Source: Porticoccaceae bacterium (GTDB lineage: Bacteria; Pseudomonadota; Gammaproteobacteria; Pseudomonadales; Porticoccaceae). Taken from it: a DNA stretch of 5,603 bases. The first letter of the stretch is position 1. Every line of letters begins with the position of its first letter. The DNA lies in assembly GCA_003491845.1 (NCBI GenBank), contig DNBN01000124.1:1-5603 (forward strand), written 5' to 3'. The notes under the pieces were generated by a model. The model was not told the origin of the DNA. It did not search any database and worked only from the letters and a program-made list of their open reading frames with translations. Position numbers and translations under genes: made by a program. This document shows, piece by piece, positions 1 to 5,134 of this stretch.

Positions 1-414
1 GGGTGCGATGAGATAGGGTTGTCTGACACCACAGGTTATGGGAACCCAACTCAAGTCAAACGTTTAGTTCGCTCAGTTAAGCAGGCCGTTGGCCACAATA
101 ATCTAACAGGAGTCCATCTACATAATACTTATGGTTTAGGTCTTGCTAATACTCTAGCGGCACTTGAGGAGGGGATCGTCACTGTTGATAGCTCATTAGG
201 TGGGCTAGGGGGTTGCCCGGCCGCCCCAGGTGCAAGCGGAAATATAGTAACCGAAGATCTCGTTTTTATGCTGCAAGCTATGGGCCTAACTACTGGTATT
301 GATTTGAGTTTGCTGCTGAGGGTGAGAGATATTTTAAGTGAAGCGTTACCGAAGGAAACTTTGTATGGATTTTTACCTAATGCCGGCCTGCCAGAGGGAT
401 TTGTAACGGTTTAG
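1..414 (+). CDS. HMG-CoA lyase-like DRE-TIM metallolyase, C-terminal part (5' end outside window)
   Basis: The reading frame is open from base 1, giving 137 codons that begin GCDEIGLSDTTGYG, so this is the C-terminal part of a protein normally about 300 residues long. Family enzymes cleave 3-hydroxy-3-methylglutaryl-CoA or related acyl-CoAs to acetyl-CoA and a keto product, in leucine or isoprenoid-type catabolism in the cytosol. Visible hallmarks are the D-T-x-G strand end, the metal-binding H-x-H (fragment residues 39 and 41, in VHLHNTYG), the loop GLGGCP with the catalytic-type Cys at about 72, and GASGN followed by TEDLV. The first TTG, at position 19, is internal and not the true start. 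The family's common HCHDTYG is HLHNTYG here, and GCPYA is GCPAA. This suggests a branch that may use a substrate other than HMG-CoA. Family assignment is strong, exact substrate unknown. The next gene begins 225 bp downstream, so co-transcription is unproven. Confidence 0.9.
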   Translation, partial: GCDEIGLSDTTGYGNPTQVKRLVRSVKQAVGHNNLTGVHLHNTYGLGLANTLAALEEGIVTVDSSLGGLGGCPAAPGASGNIVTEDLVFMLQAMGLTTGIDLSLLLRVRDILSEALPKETLYGFLPNAGLPEGFVTV

Positions 415-437
415 GTGCTCATAGACTTGCTCGCATT

Positions 438-457
438 AAGGGCCTATGTATAGCCTT
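438..457 (+). terminator. weak stem-loop after the lyase gene
   Basis: AAGG and CTA (438-441, 444-446) pair with TAG and CCTT (451-457) around a TGTA loop, leaving a two-base GC bulge. It lies 24 bases after the lyase stop. It is followed by an A-rich rather than a T-rich stretch, so a classical intrinsic terminator is doubtful. The first copy of the 447/545 direct repeat overlaps its right half. Confidence 0.2.
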
Positions 458-467
458 GCAAAAATAT
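447..467 (+). repeat. direct repeat copy 1 (TGTATA-GC-CTTGC-AAAAA-TAT)
   Basis: This stretch reads TGTATA, two variable bases, CTTGC, five A, TAT. A near copy lies 98 bp further on at 545-564. Both copies sit in the gap upstream of the amidohydrolase gene, so they could be tandem regulator-binding sites. AT-richness of the region makes chance similarity possible, but the shared GC-containing CTTGC core argues against pure compositional bias. Confidence 0.45.
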
Positions 468-544
468 ATTTCTATTACGTAGGGTTTTCGAATCGTAGTT
501 TATCTTGTGCGAATACACTGAATCTATACGTTGTGAGATATAAA

Positions 545-564
545 TGTATACGCTTGCAAAATAT
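545..564 (+). repeat. direct repeat copy 2 (TGTATA-CG-CTTGC-AAAA-TAT)
   Basis: This is the second copy of the repeat at 447-467. It differs in the two bases after TGTATA (CG instead of GC) and has one A fewer. Its last eight bases, CAAAATAT (557-564), also form an inverted repeat with ATATTTTG at 589-596. It ends 75 bp before the amidohydrolase start, a plausible distance for an operator or activator site. Confidence 0.45.
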
Positions 565-584
565 GAATTTAGGCATTACTCTAT

Positions 585-590
585 TAGAAT
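585..590 (+). promoter_or_regulatory. possible -10 box for the amidohydrolase gene
   Basis: TAGAAT matches five of six bases of the sigma-70 -10 consensus and would place a transcript start near 597, about 43 nt ahead of the TTG start. No good -35 box lies at the right distance; the region 561-568 is poor. If real, the promoter probably needs an activator. The upstream direct repeat at 545-564 would be suitably placed for one. Confidence 0.25.
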
Positions 591-627
591 ATTTTGAGTG
601 CCATTAGACTAACAGCACTAATTAAGC

Positions 628-632
628 GAGGA
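628..632 (+). promoter_or_regulatory. Shine-Dalgarno GAGGA supporting the TTG start at 640
   Basis: GAGGA lies 7 nt before TTG at 640. The next in-frame ATG (670) has no ribosome-binding site and would remove the first beta strand (LLRG) that family members normally have. Together these decide in favour of the TTG start. Confidence 0.7.
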
Positions 633-639
633 AAATAAA

Positions 640-2076
640 TTGAATAAATGTGACTCTCTATTACGCGGCATGGTTGTTAGCATGGACGTCGAGCGAAATG
701 TCTTTACTAATGGATATGTTGCTATCACTGATGGGCTCATTGTGAGTGTAGGCGACGCTAAGCGCTGCGATTATGTTGGGACAGAGGAGCTCGGCGGTGA
801 GGGGCACATCATCATCCCAGGACTAGTTAATGTCCACGGCCACCTGGTACAAGGATGTATGCGAGGCATGGCAGAGGGAACAACTTTTGAGGACCGATTT
901 TTTGGTTTTTATTACCCAATGACCGGCGCCTGCGATGAAGAAAGGTCCTATATTTCAGCTATGCCTCCCATTCTTGATTTAGTTCGTCGGGGTGTAACAA
1001 CAACAGCAGATGATCACTTTACCCATGTCCATAAAGACTCAGTAGATGGGGTACTTCGTGCTGTTCGTGATGCCGGAATTCGTTGTCGGATGGCAAGATT
1101 AACCATTAACGATAAGGACGCTGTTCCTGAGCCTTTTCGAGAGGATCTAGATACAGCGCTTTCGGAGACAGAGCGCGTTAAGAAAAAGTGGGAGGATGAT
1201 TCAATCACTGTCACTGCATCGACTATTGGGATCACCTATTGTGAGCCTGATCAACTCAAGGCACTATGGGAATGGACTGTCGCAAATGATCGCCAGTTCG
1301 ATATTCATGCACCCGCAGTATTTGATCAGAAATATTTAGCGAAGAGACGAGGTTGGACAGGTGGTTCTTTCGAGTGGCTAGATGACGCTGGTATTTTGAG
1401 TCCTAATGTAATCGCAGCTCATGCACAAAATCTCCGTCCCGGTGAAGCCGAATTAATTAAAGACCGTGGGGCGACAATTTCCCTTGTTCCCGATATGGAA
1501 CAGGTTCTTGGTTTAGTAAGTTTTGATGCCCGTCAGTTCTTGGAGCGAGGTGTGACCTGTGGTTTGGGATTGGACGGTCCAGTTGTTGCCTATGGACATG
1601 ATTTGTGGACAGCCATGAGAAGCTTTTTGACGGGTCAGAGACTAGGCGATGAATACCGACGCCGCTCTGGAGACTCATCTTCTGAATGGACAGGAGAAGA
1701 GGTCCTGTGGGGCAGTGCCGAACAGGCACTTGAATTAGCAACTATTGGTGGTGCTAAAGCATTGATGATGGACGATCGTATTGGGTCTTTAGAAGCAGGA
1801 AAAGACGCAGACCTGGTGATGATTGATCGACGCGGAGAAACCCAACTGTCTCCTCCTGCCGCAATTATTCCTAACCTAGTGTATGGCAATGGACCAAGCC
1901 CAGAGGCTATTAGCAGAGTAATGGTTCGGGGACGATCTATTATTGAAGATGGCGAACATGTGAGTGTTGATCGACGAGAGGCGGTTCGGAATCTGGATGC
2001 ACTTCAGCAAACCTTGATACAAGAAGTTCAGGTAGAAAAATTTGTTCGCATGCGTAGCAGATACAACTGGGTATGA
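640..2076 (+). CDS. amidohydrolase of the ATZ/TRZ (cytosine deaminase-like) family
   Basis: This 478-residue cytosolic enzyme has the composite fold of metal-dependent amidohydrolases. An N-terminal sandwich strand (LLRGMVVSMD) leads into a TIM barrel from about residue 58, and the chain closes with the typical IGSLEAGKDADLVMID at 381-396. Metal-ligand candidates are all present: H66 and H68 (VHGH), H223 (DIH), H261 (AAHAQNL) and D312 (GLDG). The usual relatives hydrolyse amino or chloro groups from purines, pyrimidines or triazines. Their catalytic Glu, three residues after the third His (H-x-x-E), is Ala here (H223-A-P-A226). The true reaction may therefore not be a classical deamination. 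The TTG start is chosen because GAGGA lies 7 nt upstream and the N-terminal strand is needed. There is no signal peptide. The gene is apparently monocistronic, convergent with the following minus-strand pair. The family is sure; the substrate is unknown. Confidence 0.93.
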   Translation: MNKCDSLLRGMVVSMDVERNVFTNGYVAITDGLIVSVGDAKRCDYVGTEELGGEGHIIIPGLVNVHGHLVQGCMRGMAEGTTFEDRFFGFYYPMTGACDEERSYISAMPPILDLVRRGVTTTADDHFTHVHKDSVDGVLRAVRDAGIRCRMARLTINDKDAVPEPFREDLDTALSETERVKKKWEDDSITVTASTIGITYCEPDQLKALWEWTVANDRQFDIHAPAVFDQKYLAKRRGWTGGSFEWLDDAGILSPNVIAAHAQNLRPGEAELIKDRGATISLVPDMEQVLGLVSFDARQFLERGVTCGLGLDGPVVAYGHDLWTAMRSFLTGQRLGDEYRRRSGDSSSEWTGEEVLWGSAEQALELATIGGAKALMMDDRIGSLEAGKDADLVMIDRRGETQLSPPAAIIPNLVYGNGPSPEAISRVMVRGRSIIEDGEHVSVDRREAVRNLDALQQTLIQEVQVEKFVRMRSRYNWV

Positions 2077-2078
2077 TG

Positions 2079-2106
2079 GAACAACATTTTTGTAAATGGT
2101 TTGTTC
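2079..2106 (+). terminator. stem-loop just after the amidohydrolase stop
   Basis: GAACAA plus CATTT (2079-2089) pairs with AAATG plus TTGTTC (2094-2098, 2101-2106), an 11-bp stem with a two-base GT bulge and a TTGT loop. It begins two bases after the TGA stop. Only three pairs are G-C and no T-tract follows, so it may stabilise the mRNA end or support factor-dependent termination rather than act as a strong intrinsic terminator. Confidence 0.35.
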
Positions 2107-2111
2107 GGGAT

Positions 2112-2135
2112 ATCACCCCTTAATTTAGGTGTGAT
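2112..2135. terminator. inverted repeat at the 3' end of the minus-strand pair
   Basis: ATCACCCCT (2112-2120) pairs with AGGTGTGAT (2127-2135) with one mismatch and a six-base TAATTT loop. It overlaps the stop codon of the minus-strand gene (2120-2122). No T-tract follows in either direction. With the neighbouring stem-loop it could serve as a weak bidirectional transcript end between convergent genes. Confidence 0.25.
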
Positions 2136-3082
2136 TCTGGGGGCATACTTAGCATGTTGGGGATAGAATAATTACCTTCATGGCAGGCAAATTCATACAG
2201 ATCACCACTGGTTACTCCGCGCTCAGCATGGTCATTAGTTAAGGGAATCCGCGCAGTCCAAGGCTCACTAAATCGGCTTGAATCTTCCATTGTGAAAGAG
2301 TAATCGATGGTAAGTTCGTCTGTGCGCGTCAAGCGCTCAGTAAGTTTCAACGTTGATTTTGTAGCTCGCCAAGGCACCGCCCAATGCCAGCCTTTGGTAT
2401 CTAAATATCCTTGACTCTCAATAATTAAGGTATCACCCTCCCAATATCCTCTGGCGTCTCCCAGCCATTGACCTACAGGGGGATCAAGATGCGGCCGCCC
2501 ATCTAAAGGAATAATTCGATATTCATGATACATCTCTTGCATGATAACGATATAGAGTTCTGTCTGAAATATCTGAAAATTGTTGTTATAGGGGTGCTGA
2601 GGGTAGATTCCAACTCCATCAGTGATGCAACGTTCTCCTGTATCTAAGTCACGGTACGACCTAAAGGGTGCGCCAGGGGCAGTAGTTTCCCATGGAAAGT
2701 AACTTTTACCTGAGAGGCTGGTAGTCTTTTTAATATCAGTTTTCCAGGGGATTTTGCCATTTTTAGGATGAATAATTAGTGATGTCTGTCCGTTTGAGAG
2801 TGCTTTTAAACCGAGATCAAACCAGGCCTCACGGCCTCCTTTGCCGTACTTTTCTAAAACAGCTTCCCCAAGCTGGCTGCGTTGGGCTTCTGAAAGCACT
2901 TCGGTATTAGCATATTCATCAGGTCTTTCCAGCGGTGTTGCAGTGGCGTTGGTCCAAACCCCTTGGAGATCTGGCACGCCCCAGGACGTCTTTGGAATAT
3001 CTTCAGCGATAGTAGGTGGCGTTAGCAACAGCCATGCTCCGACCATGTTTAGCATAACAATAGATCGTAGAGCACCGATCAT
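2120..3082 (-). CDS. exported protein of unknown function, PDL-G-W / ACHEGNY type
   Basis: This 320-residue protein has an N-terminal Sec-type signal peptide (hydrophobic stretch, likely cleaved after TIA at residue 27), so it should act in the periplasm. Motifs in order are WGVPDLQGVW (34-43), GERCITDG (149-156), FQIFQT, IIPLDGRPH, GYWEGDTLIIES (212-223), TERLTR (248-253), EPWTARIPL (273-281) and YEFACHEGNYSIPN (296-309). I recognise this motif set from hypothetical secreted proteins that often accompany DUF6152-type proteins, but I know of no assigned reaction. The mature chain has only two cysteines (C152, C300), which could form a disulfide. The start is the ATG at 3082, which overlaps the upstream stop as ATGA and is preceded by AAGGA. 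The longer frame from 3148 puts 22 basic residues ahead of the signal peptide and is rejected. It is a tandem paralogue of the upstream gene. Confidence 0.88.
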   Translation of the reverse strand: MIGALRSIVMLNMVGAWLLLTPPTIAEDIPKTSWGVPDLQGVWTNATATPLERPDEYANTEVLSEAQRSQLGEAVLEKYGKGGREAWFDLGLKALSNGQTSLIIHPKNGKIPWKTDIKKTTSLSGKSYFPWETTAPGAPFRSYRDLDTGERCITDGVGIYPQHPYNNNFQIFQTELYIVIMQEMYHEYRIIPLDGRPHLDPPVGQWLGDARGYWEGDTLIIESQGYLDTKGWHWAVPWRATKSTLKLTERLTRTDELTIDYSFTMEDSSRFSEPWTARIPLTNDHAERGVTSGDLYEFACHEGNYSIPNMLSMPPESHLN

Positions 3083-3903
3083 TTGTTTTCCTTTTCTGGA
3101 TCTTGGCCTAAATGCTCGTACATAAGTTCTTCTGCAAATTCGATACATCTAAAATCTAGTAACTGAAAATCCTTTTCGATGCGTCGATACAATGGTAAAC
3201 GTATTGTCCAAGGTTTTGTGAAAACATTCTCGTCGGTGATAGTGGCTTCATAAAGCAAATGATTAGGGCCTTGTGGTATAAATCGTTCAGTAACCTTTAG
3301 TGCGTCACTATGGAAGTTGCCAGAGCGGTCAAACCAAGTATCTGCAACTTGATTGATAACCTCCACGGTTAAGGAGCCGTCTTCCCAGCGACCTTTTGAA
3401 AGACCCATCCATGTATCTACAGGGGCCTGCATGTTAGGTCGATCCATATAGATTGTTCTGCTAGCCCCGGCAAATTGATAGCCGACAAAAATATGCTTCG
3501 GAGTTTGAACGATTTGAAAAGGAAATGGCATATAGGTCGCTCTAGGTATTCCCGGCATATAGCATTTGACCGCGGGATCTAACTGTAAACGTTTTTTGAA
3601 GTGCTCTTTGCGTTTTGTTTCAGCCCAGGCTTGATAGGGGATATTGTTACCCTCGACAATGCCCATTCCCGGAGGAGTGGCGCCTAAGGCTCCGAGAATA
3701 GAGAGAGGTGGATGAGCTCCTATGTGTCGTTCAATATTCCAATGAGCGGAGCTCACTGCCTGCCAAATTCCGTTGAGATCTGGAGGGGTATCTTTGGTGC
3801 TCGCCGTTTCTTTCGAAGCAATTAATGCCATCGGGCTCATAGCTAGCATTATAATTAGACTAACTCGAGTCAAAATTCTTTTTTTACATGGGCGCATCTG
3901 CAT
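3079..3903 (-). CDS. exported protein of unknown function, paralogue of the downstream gene
   Basis: This 274-residue protein starts with a basic n-region (K7, K8, R9), a hydrophobic core (VSLIIMLAMSPMALIA) and a probable cleavage site near residue 29-30, so export is likely. The mature part shares the neighbour's motif order: PDLNGIW (41-47), AVKCYMPGIPR (111-121), PFQIVQTP, a dyad-like TIYMDRP, KGRWEDGSLTVEV (170-182), VTERF (204-208), KPWTIRLPL (230-238) and FRCIEFAEELMYEHLG (251-266). It has exactly two mature cysteines (C114, C253), matching those of the neighbour in relative position. The enzymatic or binding role is unknown. It is the first gene of a minus-strand pair, with a 4-bp ATGA overlap into the second. 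The ATG at 3903 has no clear Shine-Dalgarno sequence; the ATG two codons later is an equally possible start and leaves the signal peptide intact. Confidence 0.87.
   Translation of the reverse strand: MQMRPCKKRILTRVSLIIMLAMSPMALIASKETASTKDTPPDLNGIWQAVSSAHWNIERHIGAHPPLSILGALGATPPGMGIVEGNNIPYQAWAETKRKEHFKKRLQLDPAVKCYMPGIPRATYMPFPFQIVQTPKHIFVGYQFAGASRTIYMDRPNMQAPVDTWMGLSKGRWEDGSLTVEVINQVADTWFDRSGNFHSDALKVTERFIPQGPNHLLYEATITDENVFTKPWTIRLPLYRRIEKDFQLLDFRCIEFAEELMYEHLGQDPEKENK
3089..3093 (-). promoter_or_regulatory. Shine-Dalgarno AAGGA for the coupled start at 3082
   Basis: On the minus strand AAGGA lies 6 nt before the ATG at 3082, inside the last codons of the upstream gene. The ATG shares bases with that gene's TGA stop (ATGA, 3082-3079), the usual arrangement for translational coupling. 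This supports 3082 over the longer start at 3148. Confidence 0.7.
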
Positions 3904-3920
3904 TTTACTATTGTAGTAGT

Positions 3921-3950
3921 AATTTATTTAAAACAGCCACAGACTAGCAA
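3921..3950 (-). promoter_or_regulatory. candidate promoter for the minus-strand pair
   Basis: On the minus strand TTGCTA (3950-3945) and TAAATT (3926-3921) are 18 bp apart, each matching four of six bases of the sigma-70 consensus. It would start transcripts about 10 nt before the ATG at 3903, leaving little room for a ribosome-binding site, in line with the lack of one. This is weak evidence in an AT-rich region. Confidence 0.25.
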
Positions 3951-3957
3951 ACTTTAT

Positions 3958-3981
3958 TTAATTTATCGATAGATAAATTAA
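3958..3981. promoter_or_regulatory. perfect inverted repeat in the divergent intergenic region (possible operator)
   Basis: TTAATTTATC (3958-3967) and GATAAATTAA (3972-3981) are exact reverse complements separated by GATA. The 24-bp palindrome lies 55 bp from the minus-strand start at 3903 and 51 bp from the plus-strand start at 4032, almost midway. It also falls just upstream of the candidate minus-strand promoter. This placement suits an operator controlling both arms. No regulator gene is in the window. Confidence 0.5.
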
Positions 3982-4031
3982 GTTATTTTTGATAACCTAA
4001 ACGGCGTTTTCATGAGGGGATAAACTCAATT

Positions 4032-4526
4032 ATGGAGGTGCTAAATTTTCTTGAAAGCACAGCTGTAGCGACCTGGGTACGTGAGTCTTTGTCTCTTTGG
4101 GCATTTCCAACCATGATCGCTTTACATGCAATCGGCATGGCTGTCTTGGTTGGCCTTAATGTTGCGATTTGCTTGTTACTCTTATCTTCGAAACCAAGAG
4201 CTCCGATGGCTTCTGTACAGACGTTCTTTTGGTTTATATGGTTAGCATTGGCTGTTAATGTTGTTTCAGGCACGCTCCTGTTAATGGCCAATGCAACAGA
4301 ATTGCTTGTCTTACCAGTTTTCTATATCAAGATATTATTTGTCATTCTTTCTGTTATCGTTCTTTTAAAACTTCAGCAAGGTGTGGCTACTGAGGTTAAT
4401 TATGCTGATGCAGATCTAAGTCAAAAAAGACTACGGATTTTATCTGTGATGTGTTTATCCACATGGATGATTGCTTTAGTTGCGGGACGACTGACCGCTT
4501 ACCCTATGCTTTTGTTCGGCCACTAA
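4032..4526 (+). CDS. four-helix inner-membrane protein of unknown function (DUF6644-like), first of two
   Basis: This 164-residue protein has four predicted membrane segments: about 24-52, 64-86, 95-113 and 136-155. Helix 1 carries a His (H32, in ALHAIGMAVLVG). Helix 3 opens with a Lys (K100, YIKILFV). Helix 4 ends in W145...G152-R153...Y157. The same pattern occurs in the next gene product, so the two are tandem paralogues. The arrangement resembles the DUF6644-type membrane proteins as I remember them, but that name is tentative and no function is established. GAGGGG lies 12 nt before the ATG, a longer spacing than usual. No other canonical in-frame start lies near it upstream. It is the first gene of the plus-strand arm of the divergon, 16 bp ahead of its paralogue. 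A role in binding heme or metal through the helix-1 His is speculation. Confidence 0.87.
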   Translation: MEVLNFLESTAVATWVRESLSLWAFPTMIALHAIGMAVLVGLNVAICLLLLSSKPRAPMASVQTFFWFIWLALAVNVVSGTLLLMANATELLVLPVFYIKILFVILSVIVLLKLQQGVATEVNYADADLSQKRLRILSVMCLSTWMIALVAGRLTAYPMLLFGH

Positions 4527-4529
4527 ATT

Positions 4530-4534
4530 GGGGG
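4530..4534 (+). promoter_or_regulatory. G-rich ribosome-binding site supporting the GTG start at 4543
   Basis: GGGGG lies 8 nt before GTG at 4543, in the 16-bp gap after the previous stop. An in-frame TAA (4537-4539) rules out any earlier start, and the next in-frame ATG would delete half of the first membrane helix. Confidence 0.55.
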
Positions 4535-4542
4535 TATAAATA

Positions 4543-5037
4543 GTGCAAGCTCTGACTACGCTGGTGGGTCACTATGACTGGTTATGGCCTCTGTGTGAAA
4601 TTATTCACTTCATGGGTTTAATCTTGCTGGTAGGAACCGTCGGTTTAATTGATTTACGCGTTCTGGGTATTGCACGCCAATTACCCTTGGTGTTTTTATA
4701 CCGATTAGTTCCATGGGCGATTTTTGGTTTTATACTTTGCCTTTTAACTGGCCTAGTGTTTATCCTGGGAGATCCATTTAAGACTCCCATGGACACGTTA
4801 ACAAAGCTAACCTTTCAAATTAAAATGTTGTTTGTCGCTGTAGGTCTGATCAATGCATTGATATTTGAATATTATTCAGATTTTAGACAGTTATCTCAGG
4901 TCGAAGGATTTAATGATGAGGCACCCAAGAAGATAAAGATAATTGCTGGAACTTCTTTATTTGTTTGGTTGAGTGTTGTGTATCTTGGAAGAATGCTTCC
5001 CTATGGGGATTCATTTTATTTTATATTTTATTGGTAA
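4543..5037 (+). CDS. four-helix inner-membrane protein of unknown function (DUF6644-like), second of two
   Basis: This protein also has 164 residues and starts with GTG. Predicted membrane segments are about 15-38, 54-76, 90-109 and 132-152. Key residues match the preceding paralogue: H22 in helix 1 (EIIHFMGLILLVG), K94 opening helix 3 (FQIKMLFV), and W142...G149-R150...Y153 at the end of helix 4. It additionally has LIDLRVLG (35-42) after helix 1, a segment I associate with this type of membrane protein and which the first copy has lost (its NVAICLLL lacks the Asp and Arg). The pair may form a heterodimer. With only 16 bp between the genes, co-transcription is very likely. The function is unknown. 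The DUF6152-type gene follows after 97 bp. Confidence 0.87.
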   Translation: MQALTTLVGHYDWLWPLCEIIHFMGLILLVGTVGLIDLRVLGIARQLPLVFLYRLVPWAIFGFILCLLTGLVFILGDPFKTPMDTLTKLTFQIKMLFVAVGLINALIFEYYSDFRQLSQVEGFNDEAPKKIKIIAGTSLFVWLSVVYLGRMLPYGDSFYFIFYW

Positions 5038-5134
5038 GTATTGTTCATTTAGGTTGATTATTGGATGCGGAGATAAAGCGCTACAGGCATTAATCTAGTG
5101 ACATTATTCAGGCCAACATTAATAGGTTAGTATC

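Noticed and set aside
670..672. ATG at 670 as the amidohydrolase start
   Set aside because: It has no ribosome-binding site upstream and would cut off the LLRG beta strand; the TTG at 640 has GAGGA 7 nt upstream.
1014..1889. Three minus-strand open frames (1014-1235, 1457-1741, 1635-1889) inside the amidohydrolase gene
   Set aside because: They lie opposite a clearly coding gene, partly overlap each other, show no recognisable motifs and have no credible ribosome-binding sites.
2841..3125. Plus-strand open frame of 94 codons opposite the secreted paralogues
   Set aside because: It is antisense to conserved motif-bearing coding sequence and its translation shows no family features.
3083..3148. 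N-terminal extension of the minus-strand gene to an ATG at 3148
   Set aside because: It would put 22 mostly basic residues before a clear signal peptide and overlap the upstream gene by 70 bp. The ATG at 3082 has AAGGA at 6 nt and a coupled ATGA overlap.
4010..4796. Minus-strand open frames 4010-4291 and 4605-4796 opposite the membrane proteins
   Set aside because: They are antisense to strongly hydrophobic coding regions; such frames arise from codon bias and have no start signals or motifs.
5084..5123. Repeated CATTAAT/CATTATT words before the DUF6152-type gene
   Set aside because: The words are short and AT-rich, with no regular spacing; they are no more than expected from local composition.
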